NCBI RefSeq assembly: GCF_000344785.1
Contig: NC_020506.1
Span: forward strand, 2,108,001-2,172,000
DNA: 64,000 nucleotides
Direction of reading: 5' to 3'
Origin: Corynebacterium callunae DSM 20147
Lineage (GTDB): Bacteria; Actinomycetota; Actinomycetes; Mycobacteriales; Mycobacteriaceae
Shown: positions 39,409-48,663 of the stretch, in pieces
Layout of the letters: each line of letters opens with the position of its first letter
Position numbering within the stretch: position 1 is the stretch's first letter
Notes under the pieces: model-generated
Database searches by the model: none
Told to the model about the DNA's origin: nothing
Seen by the model: the letters and a program-made list of their open reading frames with translations, nothing else
Program-made: the position numbers and the translations under genes

Positions 39409-39457
39409 GTGGTAATTCCCTCCTTCAAAAGGAAAAACTCAAAGAAAGCCCAGGGGC

Positions 39458-39763
39458 TTACTTGATTCCGGTGACCTTCAGAACGGTCAGGGGCTGACGG
39501 TGTCCCTGGCGCTTCTTGTATCCGGTCTTGTTCTTGTACTTCAGGATCTTGATCTTCGGGCCCTTGGTGTGCTCGACGATCTCGGTGTTGACGCTCACAG
39601 AAGCGAGCTTGTCAGCGGCGGTTGTTACATCGGCGCCATCGACGAGCAGAACCGGGGTGAGAGCCACGGATGCACCCGGCTCACCCTCGATCTTCTCGAC
39701 CTTAACGAGGTCACCTTCGGCAACCTTGTACTGCTTTCCGCCGGTCTTGACGATCGCGTACAT
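39458..39763 (-). CDS. rplU: 50S ribosomal protein L21
   Basis: A 101-aa 23S-rRNA-binding protein: [18 protein letters not shown] at the start and [21 protein letters not shown] near the end, both family-typical. AAGGGG lies 10 nt before the ATG. The 226 bp upstream, up to the rne stop, should hold the promoter; no attenuator is clear. Confidence 0.98.
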
Positions 39764-39989
39764 AGAGGGCTACCCCTTATCTGATTCTCGGCTCAGGCAC
39801 TCGGAGTTGAGTCCCTGATTGGACTTACGTTTTACAATTGCGTTCTAGGCATGAGAACGCCACAAAATGGCTTCCGTCACGCGCTCATTCGCCGCGATAT
39901 TGGCTAATGGGCATTACGGACACAGCCTAAAACAGCGACTGTCCAAGATTACCCCTAAAGGCAGCTTTAATACAAACTGCCCTTATACC

Positions 39990-42900
39990 CTATCTGCGTG
40001 GGGACTTCTTGGTAGCCCGGCGACGGCGACCCGACTGCGCCTCTTTTACTGGCTCAGCCTGCTGTTTTTCCACTTTTTCCGCCTTTTTCACGGGCTGCGC
40101 TGCTGGCTGCTGCGCTTTTACTCGTACCACACGACGGCGATTCCGACGTCCGGCAACCTTCTGGACAACAACCTCAGGTTCTGGGGTGGAAACTACTTCT
40201 GGGGTGACTTCCGCAACGGCCTCAACCGCTGGTTCGGCCATGCGGCGTCGAATAGCGCGCCTTCTACTGCGTCCCGGCGCACCCGCGCTGAGCTCGCTAG
40301 GCAGGTTGCGGCGAGCCGGCTTCTCCGGCGCCTCAGACGCTGCTTTACGACGTCGCGGTGCGGCCACTTCAGCAACTGGCTTGAAATCCTCTGGCTGTGG
40401 AGCACGGTCAGAACGGGAATTTCCGCGGGTATTGCGGCGACGGCGGGGGCTAGCCTCAAATTCCGCCAAGGCTTCCTTATATCCCGCAGCAACCTGGGTA
40501 ACAACCTCAGCCTTTTCTGCTTCCTTTTCTTCCTCCACAAAATCAGAGACATAGGAAGAACCTGAAGGCTCATCCGGATCCTCATCATCAGCGATCTCCA
40601 CAGCAGCCGCAGCAATTGCAGCGATCTCATCAGCAGTATTTTCTACTGGATGAACTTCACGCTTTGCATCACGTTCCCGGCGTGCACGACGGCGTGGGCC
40701 TTCCTCCGGTTCAACGGTGGACTCCACGACAGACTCTTCAGCATCATCAGCATCATCAAGAACCAAAACAGAGGCAGCTAGCTCCTCAAATTCCTGATCC
40801 AAGTCATGCTCATCGTCTTCCACCAAATCACGCATAGCGACAACCATGGGGTGTTCTGCAGGATTTTCTTGCTCTTCCTCCATGCCACGACGGTGACGGC
40901 GAGAGCGCTCTTCAGCCTTGGCCTCCACACGCGCATCTACGTTATCTACTGGGTCTTCTTGAATAATGACACCGCGACCCGCACAGTGCTCACATTCGAT
41001 GGTGAAGGTTTCCAGCAATCCAGCACCAATACGCTTGCGGGTCATCTGTACCAGACCCAGGGAGGTTACTTCTGAAACCTGGTGGCGGGTGCGGTCATTT
41101 TCCAAGGCCTCATTGAGGCGACGCAGTACTAGCTCCTGGTTTTCTTCCAGCACCATATCAATGAAGTCCACCACGATCATGCCGCCGAGGTCACGCAGAC
41201 GCATCTGGCGCACGATTTCCTCGGCTGCCTCAATATTGTTGAGGGTCACGGTCTGCTCTAGGTTGCCACCACCCTTGCCGGTGTAGCGGCCAGTGTTGAC
41301 GTCAATGACCGTCATTGCCTCAGTGCGGTCAATAATCAAAGAACCACCAGAAGGCAGATTGACCTTGCGGGAAAGCGCCTCTTCCAGCTGAGTGTTCAGG
41401 TTAAAGGCTTCAAAGGCATCCTTGCCATCAAAGTCGGCGCGGTTAAAGTGCTCCACACGGCTCACCAGATCAGGTGCCACAGATTGAATATAGGCACGCA
41501 CAGTATTCCAAGCGCGGTCACCGTCAACGATGAGCGCGCTGAAATCCTCATTAAAGAGGTCACGAATAACCTTCACCAGCATGTCAGGTTCTTCATACAT
41601 GGTGATTGGCTTGGCGCCGCGGTTCTTCTTTTCTTGTTTGGTGCGTTCCTGAATCTGCTCCCACAAGGTGTGCAGACGGTTCACATCGGCGGCGATATTT
41701 TCCTCGGATACACCCTCGGCAGCAGTACGAATAATGGTTCCACCGGAAGCTGGCACCACGCGACCCAAAATTTCCTTTAGGCGCTTGCGCTCTGGTCCAG
41801 GCAGCTTGCGGGAGATACCAGCGCTGCGACCGCCTGGTACATACACCAAATAGCGGCCTGCCAGCGAGATCTGAGTGGTCAGGCGAGCACCCTTGTGACC
41901 AACTGGATCCTTGGTCACCTGCACCAAAACTTGATCGCCAGACTTTAGTGCCTGCTCAATGCGGCGACCACGACCACCTAGCCCGGCAGCTTTCCAGTCC
42001 ACTTCACCGGCATAAAGGACACCATTGCGTCCTTTTCCGATGTCAATAAAGGCAGCTTCCATACTTGGCAGCACATTTTGCACCTTGCCCAGGTAAATAT
42101 TGCCCACCATGGACATCTGGGAATCAGAGGTTACAAATTGCTCGACCAATTTATCGTCTTCAATCACACCAACCTGAGTAACCAAACCGGGGTGATCGTG
42201 GCGCTGACGTTCGCGCACCACCATGCGACGCTCAATGGATTCACGGCGTTCCATAAATTCCTGAGTGCTCACCACATGGCGCTTCTTCTTATTTTCCTCA
42301 CGCATTTCACTGCGACGACGGCGCTGCGCCTCCAGGCGAGTAGAGCCCTTAATTCCGATGGGTTCAGAAACCTGCTCTTCAACTTCGCTTGTCGACGCGA
42401 CCTCCTTGGCGGGTGCCACCGTTTCTGCCTCGGTACCGCGTCCACGACTGGTACCCCGACGACCGCGGCGCTTGCGCGCCGAACGTTCGCGGGCTTGTTC
42501 ATCATCGGTATCAGCAATGTCCTCGGTAGGAATCATGGCCGGCGCTTGGAAGATTGGCGCATAGATTGGTGCCTCAGCAGGAGCTGGAGTTACCTCAGGA
42601 ACAATGTCTTCCAAAAGTTCTGCATGAGCTTCTTCTTTGACTGCTGCTTCAAAGTCATTGGGTTCGATGGCTGCTGCCAACTCGCGCTCAATTTTTTCTT
42701 CGATCTGGTGAATTTCATTGGCTACGTTTTTTTCCACGCGCCTTCTGATTTTCTCCACTGGTTCTACTTCAGTTACCACCGGCTGGGAAAGCGTATCGAG
42801 TAGCTTTTCCACTTCTTCTTTGCTCAAATTTGATTGGGCAACCTTGACCAGACCGATGCTATCGAGGGCTACCACAATATCTTTGGAAGCCAGGCCTAGT

Positions 42901-43013
42901 TTTTTAGCCAGTTGGTGCACACGGGTTTTCTCACCCAAGGTACTACGATCAAATTCCGCTGCTAAGACAGCTGAAGATGAAGCTTCAGTTTCATTTACCT
43001 GCTTTTTTGGCAC
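39990..43013 (-). CDS. rne: Ribonuclease E/G
   Basis: A 1007-aa endoribonuclease for rRNA processing and mRNA decay. The N-terminal part (about 1-290) is a charged actinobacterial extension with an IF2-N-like helical segment (VHQLAKKLGLASKDIVVALD). The catalytic half has the S1 domain (GNIYLGKVQNVLPSMEAAFID), the DNase-I-like site DLGGMIVVDFIDM and the zinc link CEHCAGRG. The C-terminal 300 residues are acidic, then Arg/Lys-rich and probably unstructured. GTG 43013 has GGAG 7 nt upstream. It precedes rplU-rpmA on the same strand. Confidence 0.96.
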   Translation of the reverse strand: MPKKQVNETEASSSAVLAAEFDRSTLGEKTRVHQLAKKLGLASKDIVVALDSIGLVKVAQSNLSKEEVEKLLDTLSQPVVTEVEPVEKIRRRVEKNVANEIHQIEEKIERELAAAIEPNDFEAAVKEEAHAELLEDIVPEVTPAPAEAPIYAPIFQAPAMIPTEDIADTDDEQARERSARKRRGRRGTSRGRGTEAETVAPAKEVASTSEVEEQVSEPIGIKGSTRLEAQRRRRSEMREENKKKRHVVSTQEFMERRESIERRMVVRERQRHDHPGLVTQVGVIEDDKLVEQFVTSDSQMSMVGNIYLGKVQNVLPSMEAAFIDIGKGRNGVLYAGEVDWKAAGLGGRGRRIEQALKSGDQVLVQVTKDPVGHKGARLTTQISLAGRYLVYVPGGRSAGISRKLPGPERKRLKEILGRVVPASGGTIIRTAAEGVSEENIAADVNRLHTLWEQIQERTKQEKKNRGAKPITMYEEPDMLVKVIRDLFNEDFSALIVDGDRAWNTVRAYIQSVAPDLVSRVEHFNRADFDGKDAFEAFNLNTQLEEALSRKVNLPSGGSLIIDRTEAMTVIDVNTGRYTGKGGGNLEQTVTLNNIEAAEEIVRQMRLRDLGGMIVVDFIDMVLEENQELVLRRLNEALENDRTRHQVSEVTSLGLVQMTRKRIGAGLLETFTIECEHCAGRGVIIQEDPVDNVDARVEAKAEERSRRHRRGMEEEQENPAEHPMVVAMRDLVEDDEHDLDQEFEELAASVLVLDDADDAEESVVESTVEPEEGPRRRARRERDAKREVHPVENTADEIAAIAAAAVEIADDEDPDEPSGSSYVSDFVEEEKEAEKAEVVTQVAAGYKEALAEFEASPRRRRNTRGNSRSDRAPQPEDFKPVAEVAAPRRRKAASEAPEKPARRNLPSELSAGAPGRSRRRAIRRRMAEPAVEAVAEVTPEVVSTPEPEVVVQKVAGRRNRRRVVRVKAQQPAAQPVKKAEKVEKQQAEPVKEAQSGRRRRATKKSPRR

Positions 43014-43182
43014 AGCAACACTCCTATTTTCTTATCCCAAGATTGCGCAGAAGTCCCGGGCGCTGGCGGGTGAATAACACCCAGCCGCCGCCGCACAGGT
43101 AGAGCGACAATCAACACGTCTCTATAAAAAGTTATCGGCCTAATTTTCTATAGGCCTAATACCATTGTTCCACAACTTATGG

Positions 43183-43210
43183 TTGCGACTGGTATTGCTT
43201 TGGCTATAGT
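43183..43210 (+). promoter_or_regulatory. Promoter of the 233-aa membrane wHTH gene
   Basis: -35 TTGCGA (43183-43188), 16-bp spacer, -10 TATAGT (43205-43210), ending 8 nt before the ATG at 43219. Confidence 0.6.
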
Positions 43211-43218
43211 TTAAAGTC

Positions 43219-43920
43219 ATGGGAGAAATATTTAAGCAACCACAGTGGTGGAAGTTTCTCCCTGCAACCGTATCTTTTACTCTTAGTCGCATTGCCATTG
43301 ATGAAAATCTGATACTCGGTGTGCTTCTATTGGCACTCGGACTAGCGAGTTTGGTGCTTATTTTCCCTAGTTATTCTTTTGCTAAAGACATCGATTCCTG
43401 GAAAATTCACACCACCAAAGGTGATGAGCGTCGCGCCCTCATGCACCTAGCCGCACCAGCAACCGTATTCCTATTGGATATTGTCGGTGGCCAGACGAGC
43501 TTTAACGCTCCCCTACTTTATGGCGCAGCATATGGCGTGACAATTACCTACTCTGCATATCGTCAATCACGCATGCCACTTATTCAAAACCGTGAACGCC
43601 TGCAGGAACTCGTCGACAAGCTCTCTTTAGAAACGGTTAGTGCCGCGCAGCTCAATGTGATTGAGGCGCCCCGATCGCAAGCCCTTATTAAAACCCTTTT
43701 GGGTTTTGGTGCCATAGATGGCACACGTATTAGAGCACGGCAGGTAGCCCGGGTTTTAGATTGGGATCTTCGAGAGGTGCAGGAGGTAGCCCACTCTTTG
43801 CAAGAGCACGGCATCTTAAGTTCCTCGACGATCATGTCCGGTGGTGATCCTGCAAAAGTCTTTTGGGAACTCAGCATTGACGGACTAGCTGCACAGCAAG
43901 CTTTAAAAGACGGACGCTAG
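43219..43920 (+). CDS. Membrane protein with C-terminal winged-helix-like domain (233 aa)
   Basis: No family name comes to mind. Three or four hydrophobic segments lie in the first 110 residues (for example LILGVLLLALGLASLVLIF). The C-terminal 110 residues are soluble and look like a MarR-type winged helix: LNVIEAPRSQALIKTLLGFGAIDG, then RQVARVLDWDLREVQEVAHSL. It may be a membrane-tethered regulator. The gene is followed 42 nt later by the pirin gene, so it may control or share the pirin-AhpD unit. Confidence 0.7.
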   Translation: MGEIFKQPQWWKFLPATVSFTLSRIAIDENLILGVLLLALGLASLVLIFPSYSFAKDIDSWKIHTTKGDERRALMHLAAPATVFLLDIVGGQTSFNAPLLYGAAYGVTITYSAYRQSRMPLIQNRERLQELVDKLSLETVSAAQLNVIEAPRSQALIKTLLGFGAIDGTRIRARQVARVLDWDLREVQEVAHSLQEHGILSSSTIMSGGDPAKVFWELSIDGLAAQQALKDGR

Positions 43921-43962
43921 ATAAACTCTAAACAAAACAATCCTTCAGCCCAGGAGACCGCC

Positions 43963-45006
43963 TTGTCCAATACTGAAACTGCGCCAGAAACCTTTGATTC
44001 TGCGCACAATGCCCCAGGTACCGCCCAAAATCCACAGTGTGAAGACGGCGCAAATGTAGAGATCATTACCGCACGTGAAGTTCCACTTGGTGGGCCGCGC
44101 GCAATGACTGTGCACCGCACGCTCCCCCAGCGCCAGCGTTCATTGATTGGCGCTTGGTGTTTTGTGGATCATTATGGTCCCGATGATGTTTCCCTGACAG
44201 GTGGTATGGATGTGGCACCGCACCCTCATACTGGTTTGCAGACGGTCACCTGGCTTTTTGAAGGCGAGGTCACCCACCATGACGCAGGTGGTAACCATGC
44301 TGTTGTTATGCCTGGCGAGGTCAACCTCATGACCGCCGGCGCGGGCATTTGCCACTCTGAAGTTTCCACCACCTCCACCACAACTTTGCATGGTGTGCAG
44401 CTATGGACCGTATTGCCAGATAAGGACCGCAATGGTCCACGCCGCTTTGATCACTTTGCACCGGAGGAAGTTGCTGTGGACGGTGGCACCGTGCGCGTAT
44501 TCCTCGGTGACCTCTTTGGCCAAAGCTCACCAGTTCCAACCTTCACCCCACTGGTGGGCGCCGAAATTCACATCAATCCCGGCGAGACCATCACCTTTGA
44601 CATCAACCCCGCTTTTGAACATGGTTTGCTTGTCGACGCGGGCGAGGTGCAGCTTGAAGGCATTAACGTCCGCCCCGCTGAGCTTGCCTATACAGGTATT
44701 AATGAAACCCAGCTGCGCATTAAGAACACCGGCACCACCCCGGCACGCACCCTGCTCATTGGTGGCGAACCTTTTAAAGAAGACATTGTGATGTGGTGGA
44801 ATTTTATCGGCCGCGATCACGCTGAAATTGAGGTCTACCGAGAAGAATGGGAAAACCATTCCGATCGATTTGGCGCCACTCATGGATATGTCAGCCATGA
44901 CCGCGATGGTTTGCACCGTCTGCCAGCCCCAGCGCTACCTAAGGCTGCCATTAAAGCCCGCGTGAATCCAGCACCAACTGCACGACCAGAAATGAGAATT
45001 GATTAA
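43963..45006 (+). CDS. Pirin-family protein
   Basis: A 347-aa double-cupin protein. The pirin domain has the metal site residues in HPHTGLQTVTWLFEGEVTH and ICHSEVS, then a second cupin (MWWNFIGRDHAEIE). Pirins bind iron or other metals; some are quercetin dioxygenases, others regulators. The start is TTG 43963 with CCAGGAG 7 nt upstream. Its stop abuts the start of the AhpD-like gene, so the two are co-translated. Confidence 0.9.
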   Translation: MSNTETAPETFDSAHNAPGTAQNPQCEDGANVEIITAREVPLGGPRAMTVHRTLPQRQRSLIGAWCFVDHYGPDDVSLTGGMDVAPHPHTGLQTVTWLFEGEVTHHDAGGNHAVVMPGEVNLMTAGAGICHSEVSTTSTTTLHGVQLWTVLPDKDRNGPRRFDHFAPEEVAVDGGTVRVFLGDLFGQSSPVPTFTPLVGAEIHINPGETITFDINPAFEHGLLVDAGEVQLEGINVRPAELAYTGINETQLRIKNTGTTPARTLLIGGEPFKEDIVMWWNFIGRDHAEIEVYREEWENHSDRFGATHGYVSHDRDGLHRLPAPALPKAAIKARVNPAPTARPEMRID

Positions 45007-45459
45007 ATGCGTTCCGAACATGGCCCATACATCGACAAGTTTTTCCCGGAGCCATATAAGAAAATGCGTGAGGTATCTAAAACCCTCCGCAAGATTTACC
45101 CCGAGGTAGATCTCCCCGAAGTCCTCATCGAACTTGTTAATGTGCGGGTTTCCCAAATTAATGGATGCGGTACTTGCCTGAGCATTCACGTGCCTCAAGC
45201 TCGCCGTGCGGGTGTACCGGAGTGGAAACTTGATGCGCTAGCTGCGTGGCATATGGTTAGCGAGTTCAGTGCCGAGGAACGTGCTGCGCTGCAATTGGCT
45301 GAATCACTGACCTTGTTGCAATCCCATGAGGGACACTTGGCTGCGCGTGCTGCTTGCAGTGTTTTTGCCGAAGAGCAGGTAGCTGCATTGGAATGGGCGA
45401 TTATTACTATTAACGCCTTTAATAGAATCTCCATTGCCAGCGGACACCCACTGCTTTAG
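45007..45459 (+). CDS. AhpD-like carboxymuconolactone-decarboxylase-family protein
   Basis: A 150-aa helical protein of the CMD/AhpD family. The peroxidase-type motif CGTC followed by LSIH (near residue 57-64) is present, so thiol-dependent peroxide reduction is likelier than lactone decarboxylation. The ATG directly follows the pirin stop (TAAATG). Pirin and AhpD-like genes often pair in Actinobacteria; an oxidative-stress function is an inference. A bidirectional terminator follows. Confidence 0.85.
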   Translation: MRSEHGPYIDKFFPEPYKKMREVSKTLRKIYPEVDLPEVLIELVNVRVSQINGCGTCLSIHVPQARRAGVPEWKLDALAAWHMVSEFSAEERAALQLAESLTLLQSHEGHLAARAACSVFAEEQVAALEWAIITINAFNRISIASGHPLL

Positions 45460-45464
45460 CGCAT

Positions 45465-45504
45465 AAAAATGCTCCCAACAACTTGTGTTGGGAGCTTAAT
45501 TTTT
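45465..45504. terminator. Bidirectional terminator, AhpD-like gene and ndk
   Basis: GCTCCCAACA (45471-45480) pairs with TGTTGGGAGC (45486-45495). TTAATTTTT follows on the plus side and ATTTTTATG on the minus side. Confidence 0.9.
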
Positions 45505-45511
45505 GTCTACT

Positions 45512-45922
45512 TTAGACGTTTGGGAACCAGATGGAGATCTCGCGCTCTGCGGACTCTGGGGAATCAGAGCCGTGCACAACGTTCTCGCCAACGGTCAAAG
45601 CGAAATCGCCACGGATGGTACCTGGGGTTGCTTTAGCAACTGGGTCGGTGCCACCAGCAAGCTGACGCCATGCATCGATAGCGCGCTCGCCTTCGACGAT
45701 GCCTGCGATCAGCGGTGCAGAGGTGATGAAATCAACAAGCTCGCCGAAGAAAGGCTTGTCAGCGTGCTCTTCGTAGTGCTTTTCAGCGGTCTCGCGGTCT
45801 GCAACGCGCAGATCCAGCGCAGCCAACTTCAGGCCCTTGCGCTCGATACGTGCGATGATTTCGCCAACGTGTCCGTTGTTAACACCGTCTGGCTTGATAA
45901 GAATAAGGGTACGTTCAGTCAT
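45512..45922 (-). CDS. ndk: Nucleoside diphosphate kinase
   Basis: A 136-aa enzyme equalising nucleoside triphosphate pools. It starts [14 protein letters not shown]; the active-site His lies in [16 protein letters not shown]. The ATG at 45922 matches the family; upstream in-frame codons to 45961 do not. It is followed by a terminator and preceded by a small membrane protein gene on the same strand. Confidence 0.97.
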   Translation of the reverse strand: MTERTLILIKPDGVNNGHVGEIIARIERKGLKLAALDLRVADRETAEKHYEEHADKPFFGELVDFITSAPLIAGIVEGERAIDAWRQLAGGTDPVAKATPGTIRGDFALTVGENVVHGSDSPESAEREISIWFPNV

Positions 45923-45970
45923 GTTGGAGAATTCTACCCAATGGTGTTCGAACCCGCGCACTAAGGCTAA

Positions 45971-46291
45971 CTAGAGCTGCCTCACAGCATCTGCCACTGC
46001 CTCATTTGAAGCACCTCGACTCCACAATTGCGCCTGCCTAATCGCTGCAGCTTCCTGCCCTCGATTTTTTAATTCCACTAATTGCTGAGTTTGTTCCGCG
46101 CTAAAGACCACCGGTTTATCCTGCAAGGCAGCTCTACTGCGGATTTTCAGACCAACGCCTAAAGCGATAGCTGCCACCACAATGGCAAGAATTGGAACGA
46201 TAACTGGGGATCCTGCAAAACGAGTAATTAGGGCAACTGCACAGAAAAGTACGGCTGCAGAAAACGCCAAAGATGACTGTGGATTGCGCAT
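45971..46291 (-). CDS. Small membrane protein (106 aa)
   Basis: Not recognised by family. Two hydrophobic segments (about 10-30 and 33-52) are followed by a soluble tail with EQTQQLVELKNRGQEAAAIRQ, likely a helix. The ATG at 46291 has TAACTT 7 nt upstream and no Shine-Dalgarno; the open frame reaching 46363 would overlap the divergent acetyltransferase gene. A gene like this sits between ndk and folC in related corynebacteria, as far as I recall. Confidence 0.72.
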   Translation of the reverse strand: MRNPQSSLAFSAAVLFCAVALITRFAGSPVIVPILAIVVAAIALGVGLKIRSRAALQDKPVVFSAEQTQQLVELKNRGQEAAAIRQAQLWSRGASNEAVADAVRQL

Positions 46292-46298
46292 AAGCACT

Positions 46299-46304
46299 AA
46301 GTTA
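46299..46304 (-). promoter_or_regulatory. -10 box of the 106-aa gene
   Basis: TAACTT on the minus strand, 7 nt before its ATG, within the 49 bp shared with the acetyltransferase promoter. Confidence 0.45.
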
Positions 46305-46327
46305 CGGTGGATCGCCAAAATTTTCCA

Positions 46328-46333
46328 TAAAGT
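46328..46333 (+). promoter_or_regulatory. -10 box of the acetyltransferase gene
   Basis: TAAAGT ends 7 nt before the ATG at 46341; leaderless arrangement. Confidence 0.45.
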
Positions 46334-46340
46334 ACACAGC

Positions 46341-46682
46341 ATGACTCTTGTAGACAAGCTCAATAATGAAGTTCAATTCAGCCACAATGAACACCGCAAA
46401 CAATATGAAATCTCTTATGCCGCAGAAGACAAAGCTGCTGGTTTCACCGCTTATGTCGACAATGAAGGTGGCCGAATTTTCTACCACACTGTCGTAGGCG
46501 AAGAATACGGTGGACGTGGCCTTGCATCTATCCTCGTTAAGGCTGCTTTGGAAGATACCCACACAGCAGGACTAACCATTATTCCGCTGTGCCCCTTTGT
46601 AAAGGGATATTTGGAAAAGCACCCAATGGAGGGAGTTCGCCCCGGCACTCGCGAAGATATTGAGATCATCAAAAATCTTTAA
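46341..46682 (+). CDS. Small GNAT-like N-acetyltransferase
   Basis: A 113-aa protein of the small YjdJ/GNAT-like type (about 95 residues in the core). The acetyl-CoA loop motif EEYGGRGLASILVKAAL is clear, and the end has IIPLCPFVKGYLEKHP, the usual closing block of this subfamily. The acceptor is unknown. The ATG at 46341 is supported by a -10 box 7 nt upstream. It is divergent from the 106-aa membrane protein and ends at a bidirectional terminator. Confidence 0.88.
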   Translation: MTLVDKLNNEVQFSHNEHRKQYEISYAAEDKAAGFTAYVDNEGGRIFYHTVVGEEYGGRGLASILVKAALEDTHTAGLTIIPLCPFVKGYLEKHPMEGVRPGTREDIEIIKNL

Positions 46683-46707
46683 TTAAGCTGGCGGTCGACG
46701 TCGCAAA

Positions 46708-46740
46708 GCAAAAAAGAGGCCCTCGGGCCTCTTCTTTTTT
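46708..46740. terminator. Bidirectional terminator, acetyltransferase and DUF4233 genes
   Basis: AAGAGGCCC and GGGCCTCTT around a 2-nt gap, flanked by AAAAA and TTTTTT. Confidence 0.9.
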
Positions 46741-47164
46741 ATAGGTGCTGGGTGCTGAGCAAACCGCGTTTCATTCGGTCAATCAAATTTGAGCGCAGAT
46801 ACAGCAGGTAGGCCCAGACGATAACAAAAATTATCGCCGCGAAGCCCATCGAATAATGCACAAAAAATCCCAATAATGCAGCTACCTGCAAAGCAATATT
46901 GAGCGGAATTGCCCAACTGTACTTTTGCAAAAATGCCGCAACCAAGTGCGCAACTGCTAAAACAGTGACATAAACCCAGTTGAAGGTGGTCCAGTGGACA
47001 CCATTATCAACTCTCAAAATCACCGTAAGCACGAGGGCGATGGTGATGGCCTCCATAACCAAGGTGCCAGCCATGACACCTCGGATACCTTTCATAGGAT
47101 CCTTTACAGGAGCATGCCCAGGTCCAAGTGGTCCGTACTCCACCGCTTCATCGTGCTGGCTCAT
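46739..47164 (-). CDS. DUF4233-family membrane protein
   Basis: A 141-aa protein with four hydrophobic segments after a 25-residue soluble start (KGIRGVMAGTLVMEAITIALVL opens the first). DUF4233 proteins lie after folC in many Actinobacteria, which fits here: its ATG overlaps the folC stop by 4 nt. Function unknown. The C-terminus ends just at the terminator. Confidence 0.88.
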   Translation of the reverse strand: MSQHDEAVEYGPLGPGHAPVKDPMKGIRGVMAGTLVMEAITIALVLTVILRVDNGVHWTTFNWVYVTVLAVAHLVAAFLQKYSWAIPLNIALQVAALLGFFVHYSMGFAAIIFVIVWAYLLYLRSNLIDRMKRGLLSTQHL

Positions 47165-48663
47165 GCAGGTTCCTTTCCAAAGAGCGTGCGTGCATCACCG
47201 GCAGTAACAATGGAACCAGTAATAACCACACCAGAACCGGATTGTACGTCAGTATCCTCCGCCAATTCGATGGCCAATTCCACCGCGCCGGGGAGATCTT
47301 CCTGCACGTGAACGCGCTCATCACCATAAATTTCACGGGCATATTCAGCCAGTTCATAGGCATCAAGAGCACGCTCAGATTTGGTCTGTGTCACCACAAC
47401 TTCATGCAGATAAGGCTCCAAGGCTTCCAAAATGCCACGGGCGTCCTTATCACCAAGAACACCAATAACACCGATGAGGCGACGGAACTCAAAGTCACGA
47501 TCCAGCGCAGCACCTAGGGCAGCTGCACCATGTGGATTGTGTGCTGCATCAATAAAGACAGTGGGAGCTGAACGCAAGCGCTCCAAACGGCCCGGAGATT
47601 CCACCTGTGCAAAACCAGCGCGCACGGTTTCAATATCGAGCATGTGTCCAGCTGATGCACCAAAGAAGGCTTCTACTGCTGCCAACGCCACCGCAGCATT
47701 ATCTGCCTGGTGTGCGCCAGCAAGAGGCAAGAAGATATCGGTGTATTCGCCACCCAATCCCTTGAGAGTTAGCTGCTGACCACCAACTGCAATGGTGGAT
47801 TCCACCACACCAAATTCAGTGTTCAAACGAGCAACAGCGGCATCACAATCGATAGCCTGCTGCAAAATCACATTCATGGCCTCAGGCTCTTGTTTGCCCA
47901 CAATAACCACGTTGCTCTTGGGGTTGATCTCATCTTCAGATGCCGGACGTGGCTTGATAATTCCGGCCTTTTCGCCAGCGATTTCTGCCAAGGTATTGCC
48001 CAGGCGGTCGGTGTGATCCATACCAACTGGGGTGATCACAGAAACTTCTGCGTTGATGACATTGGTGGCGTCCCAACGTCCGCCGAGCCCAACTTCCACC
48101 ACGGCTACATCAACAGGGGCGTCAGCAAATCCGGCATAAGCAAGAGCCACGAGAGCCTCAAATTTGCTCATCTTTGGTCCGCCCTCAGCCTCAGACCAGG
48201 CGTCGGTCATCTCGATATAAGGCTTGATTTCCTCATAGATGCGTACAAAATCACGCGGGTGAATTGGCTTGCCATCAATAGCAATACGCTCGGTGACCAG
48301 CTGCAAGTGCGGGCTGGTAGTACGGCCAGTTCGACGGTGGAAAGCACGCAGTAAAGACTCCACCATTCGAGTGGTCGAGGTTTTGCCGTTGGTACCAGCA
48401 ATATGTATCGCTGGGAAAGAGTTCTGTGGCTGCCCCATCAAATCCATCACGTAGCTCATCCGACGGAAAGTGGGATCGATCTTGGTTTCTAACCAACGCT
48501 GATCTAGTTCGATCTCGACGGCGGCCAGGCGAGCCAAATCCTCTGGAGTTACTTCCACAGGAGCTGGCTTCTCCCTTTCGCCGGCAAGTTCGATGGGTAG
48601 GGAAAGTCCGCTTTCCCCAAGCGTGACATCGCCCATGGTGATGTCATCTTCATGCTGAGCCAC
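47161..48663 (-). CDS. folC: Folylpolyglutamate / dihydrofolate synthase
   Basis: A 500-aa Mur-ligase-type enzyme adding glutamates to folates. The ATP site is HIAGTNGKTSTTRM; later blocks are EVGLGGRWDATNVI and FIDAAHNPHGAAAL. The GTG start shares one base with the valS stop (TAGTG), so translation is coupled. The first 40 residues are a variable acidic extension. Confidence 0.95.
   Translation of the reverse strand: MAQHEDDITMGDVTLGESGLSLPIELAGEREKPAPVEVTPEDLARLAAVEIELDQRWLETKIDPTFRRMSYVMDLMGQPQNSFPAIHIAGTNGKTSTTRMVESLLRAFHRRTGRTTSPHLQLVTERIAIDGKPIHPRDFVRIYEEIKPYIEMTDAWSEAEGGPKMSKFEALVALAYAGFADAPVDVAVVEVGLGGRWDATNVINAEVSVITPVGMDHTDRLGNTLAEIAGEKAGIIKPRPASEDEINPKSNVVIVGKQEPEAMNVILQQAIDCDAAVARLNTEFGVVESTIAVGGQQLTLKGLGGEYTDIFLPLAGAHQADNAAVALAAVEAFFGASAGHMLDIETVRAGFAQVESPGRLERLRSAPTVFIDAAHNPHGAAALGAALDRDFEFRRLIGVIGVLGDKDARGILEALEPYLHEVVVTQTKSERALDAYELAEYAREIYGDERVHVQEDLPGAVELAIELAEDTDVQSGSGVVITGSIVTAGDARTLFGKEPA

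Noticed and set aside
39958-39985. Hairpin after rne as a terminator
   Set aside because: The AAGGCAG/CTGCC stem is short, has a long loop and lacks a T run on the minus strand.
42078-42803. 241-aa frame opposite rne
   Set aside because: Shadow of the charged rne N-terminus; Cys/His/Phe-rich composition is typical of antisense frames.
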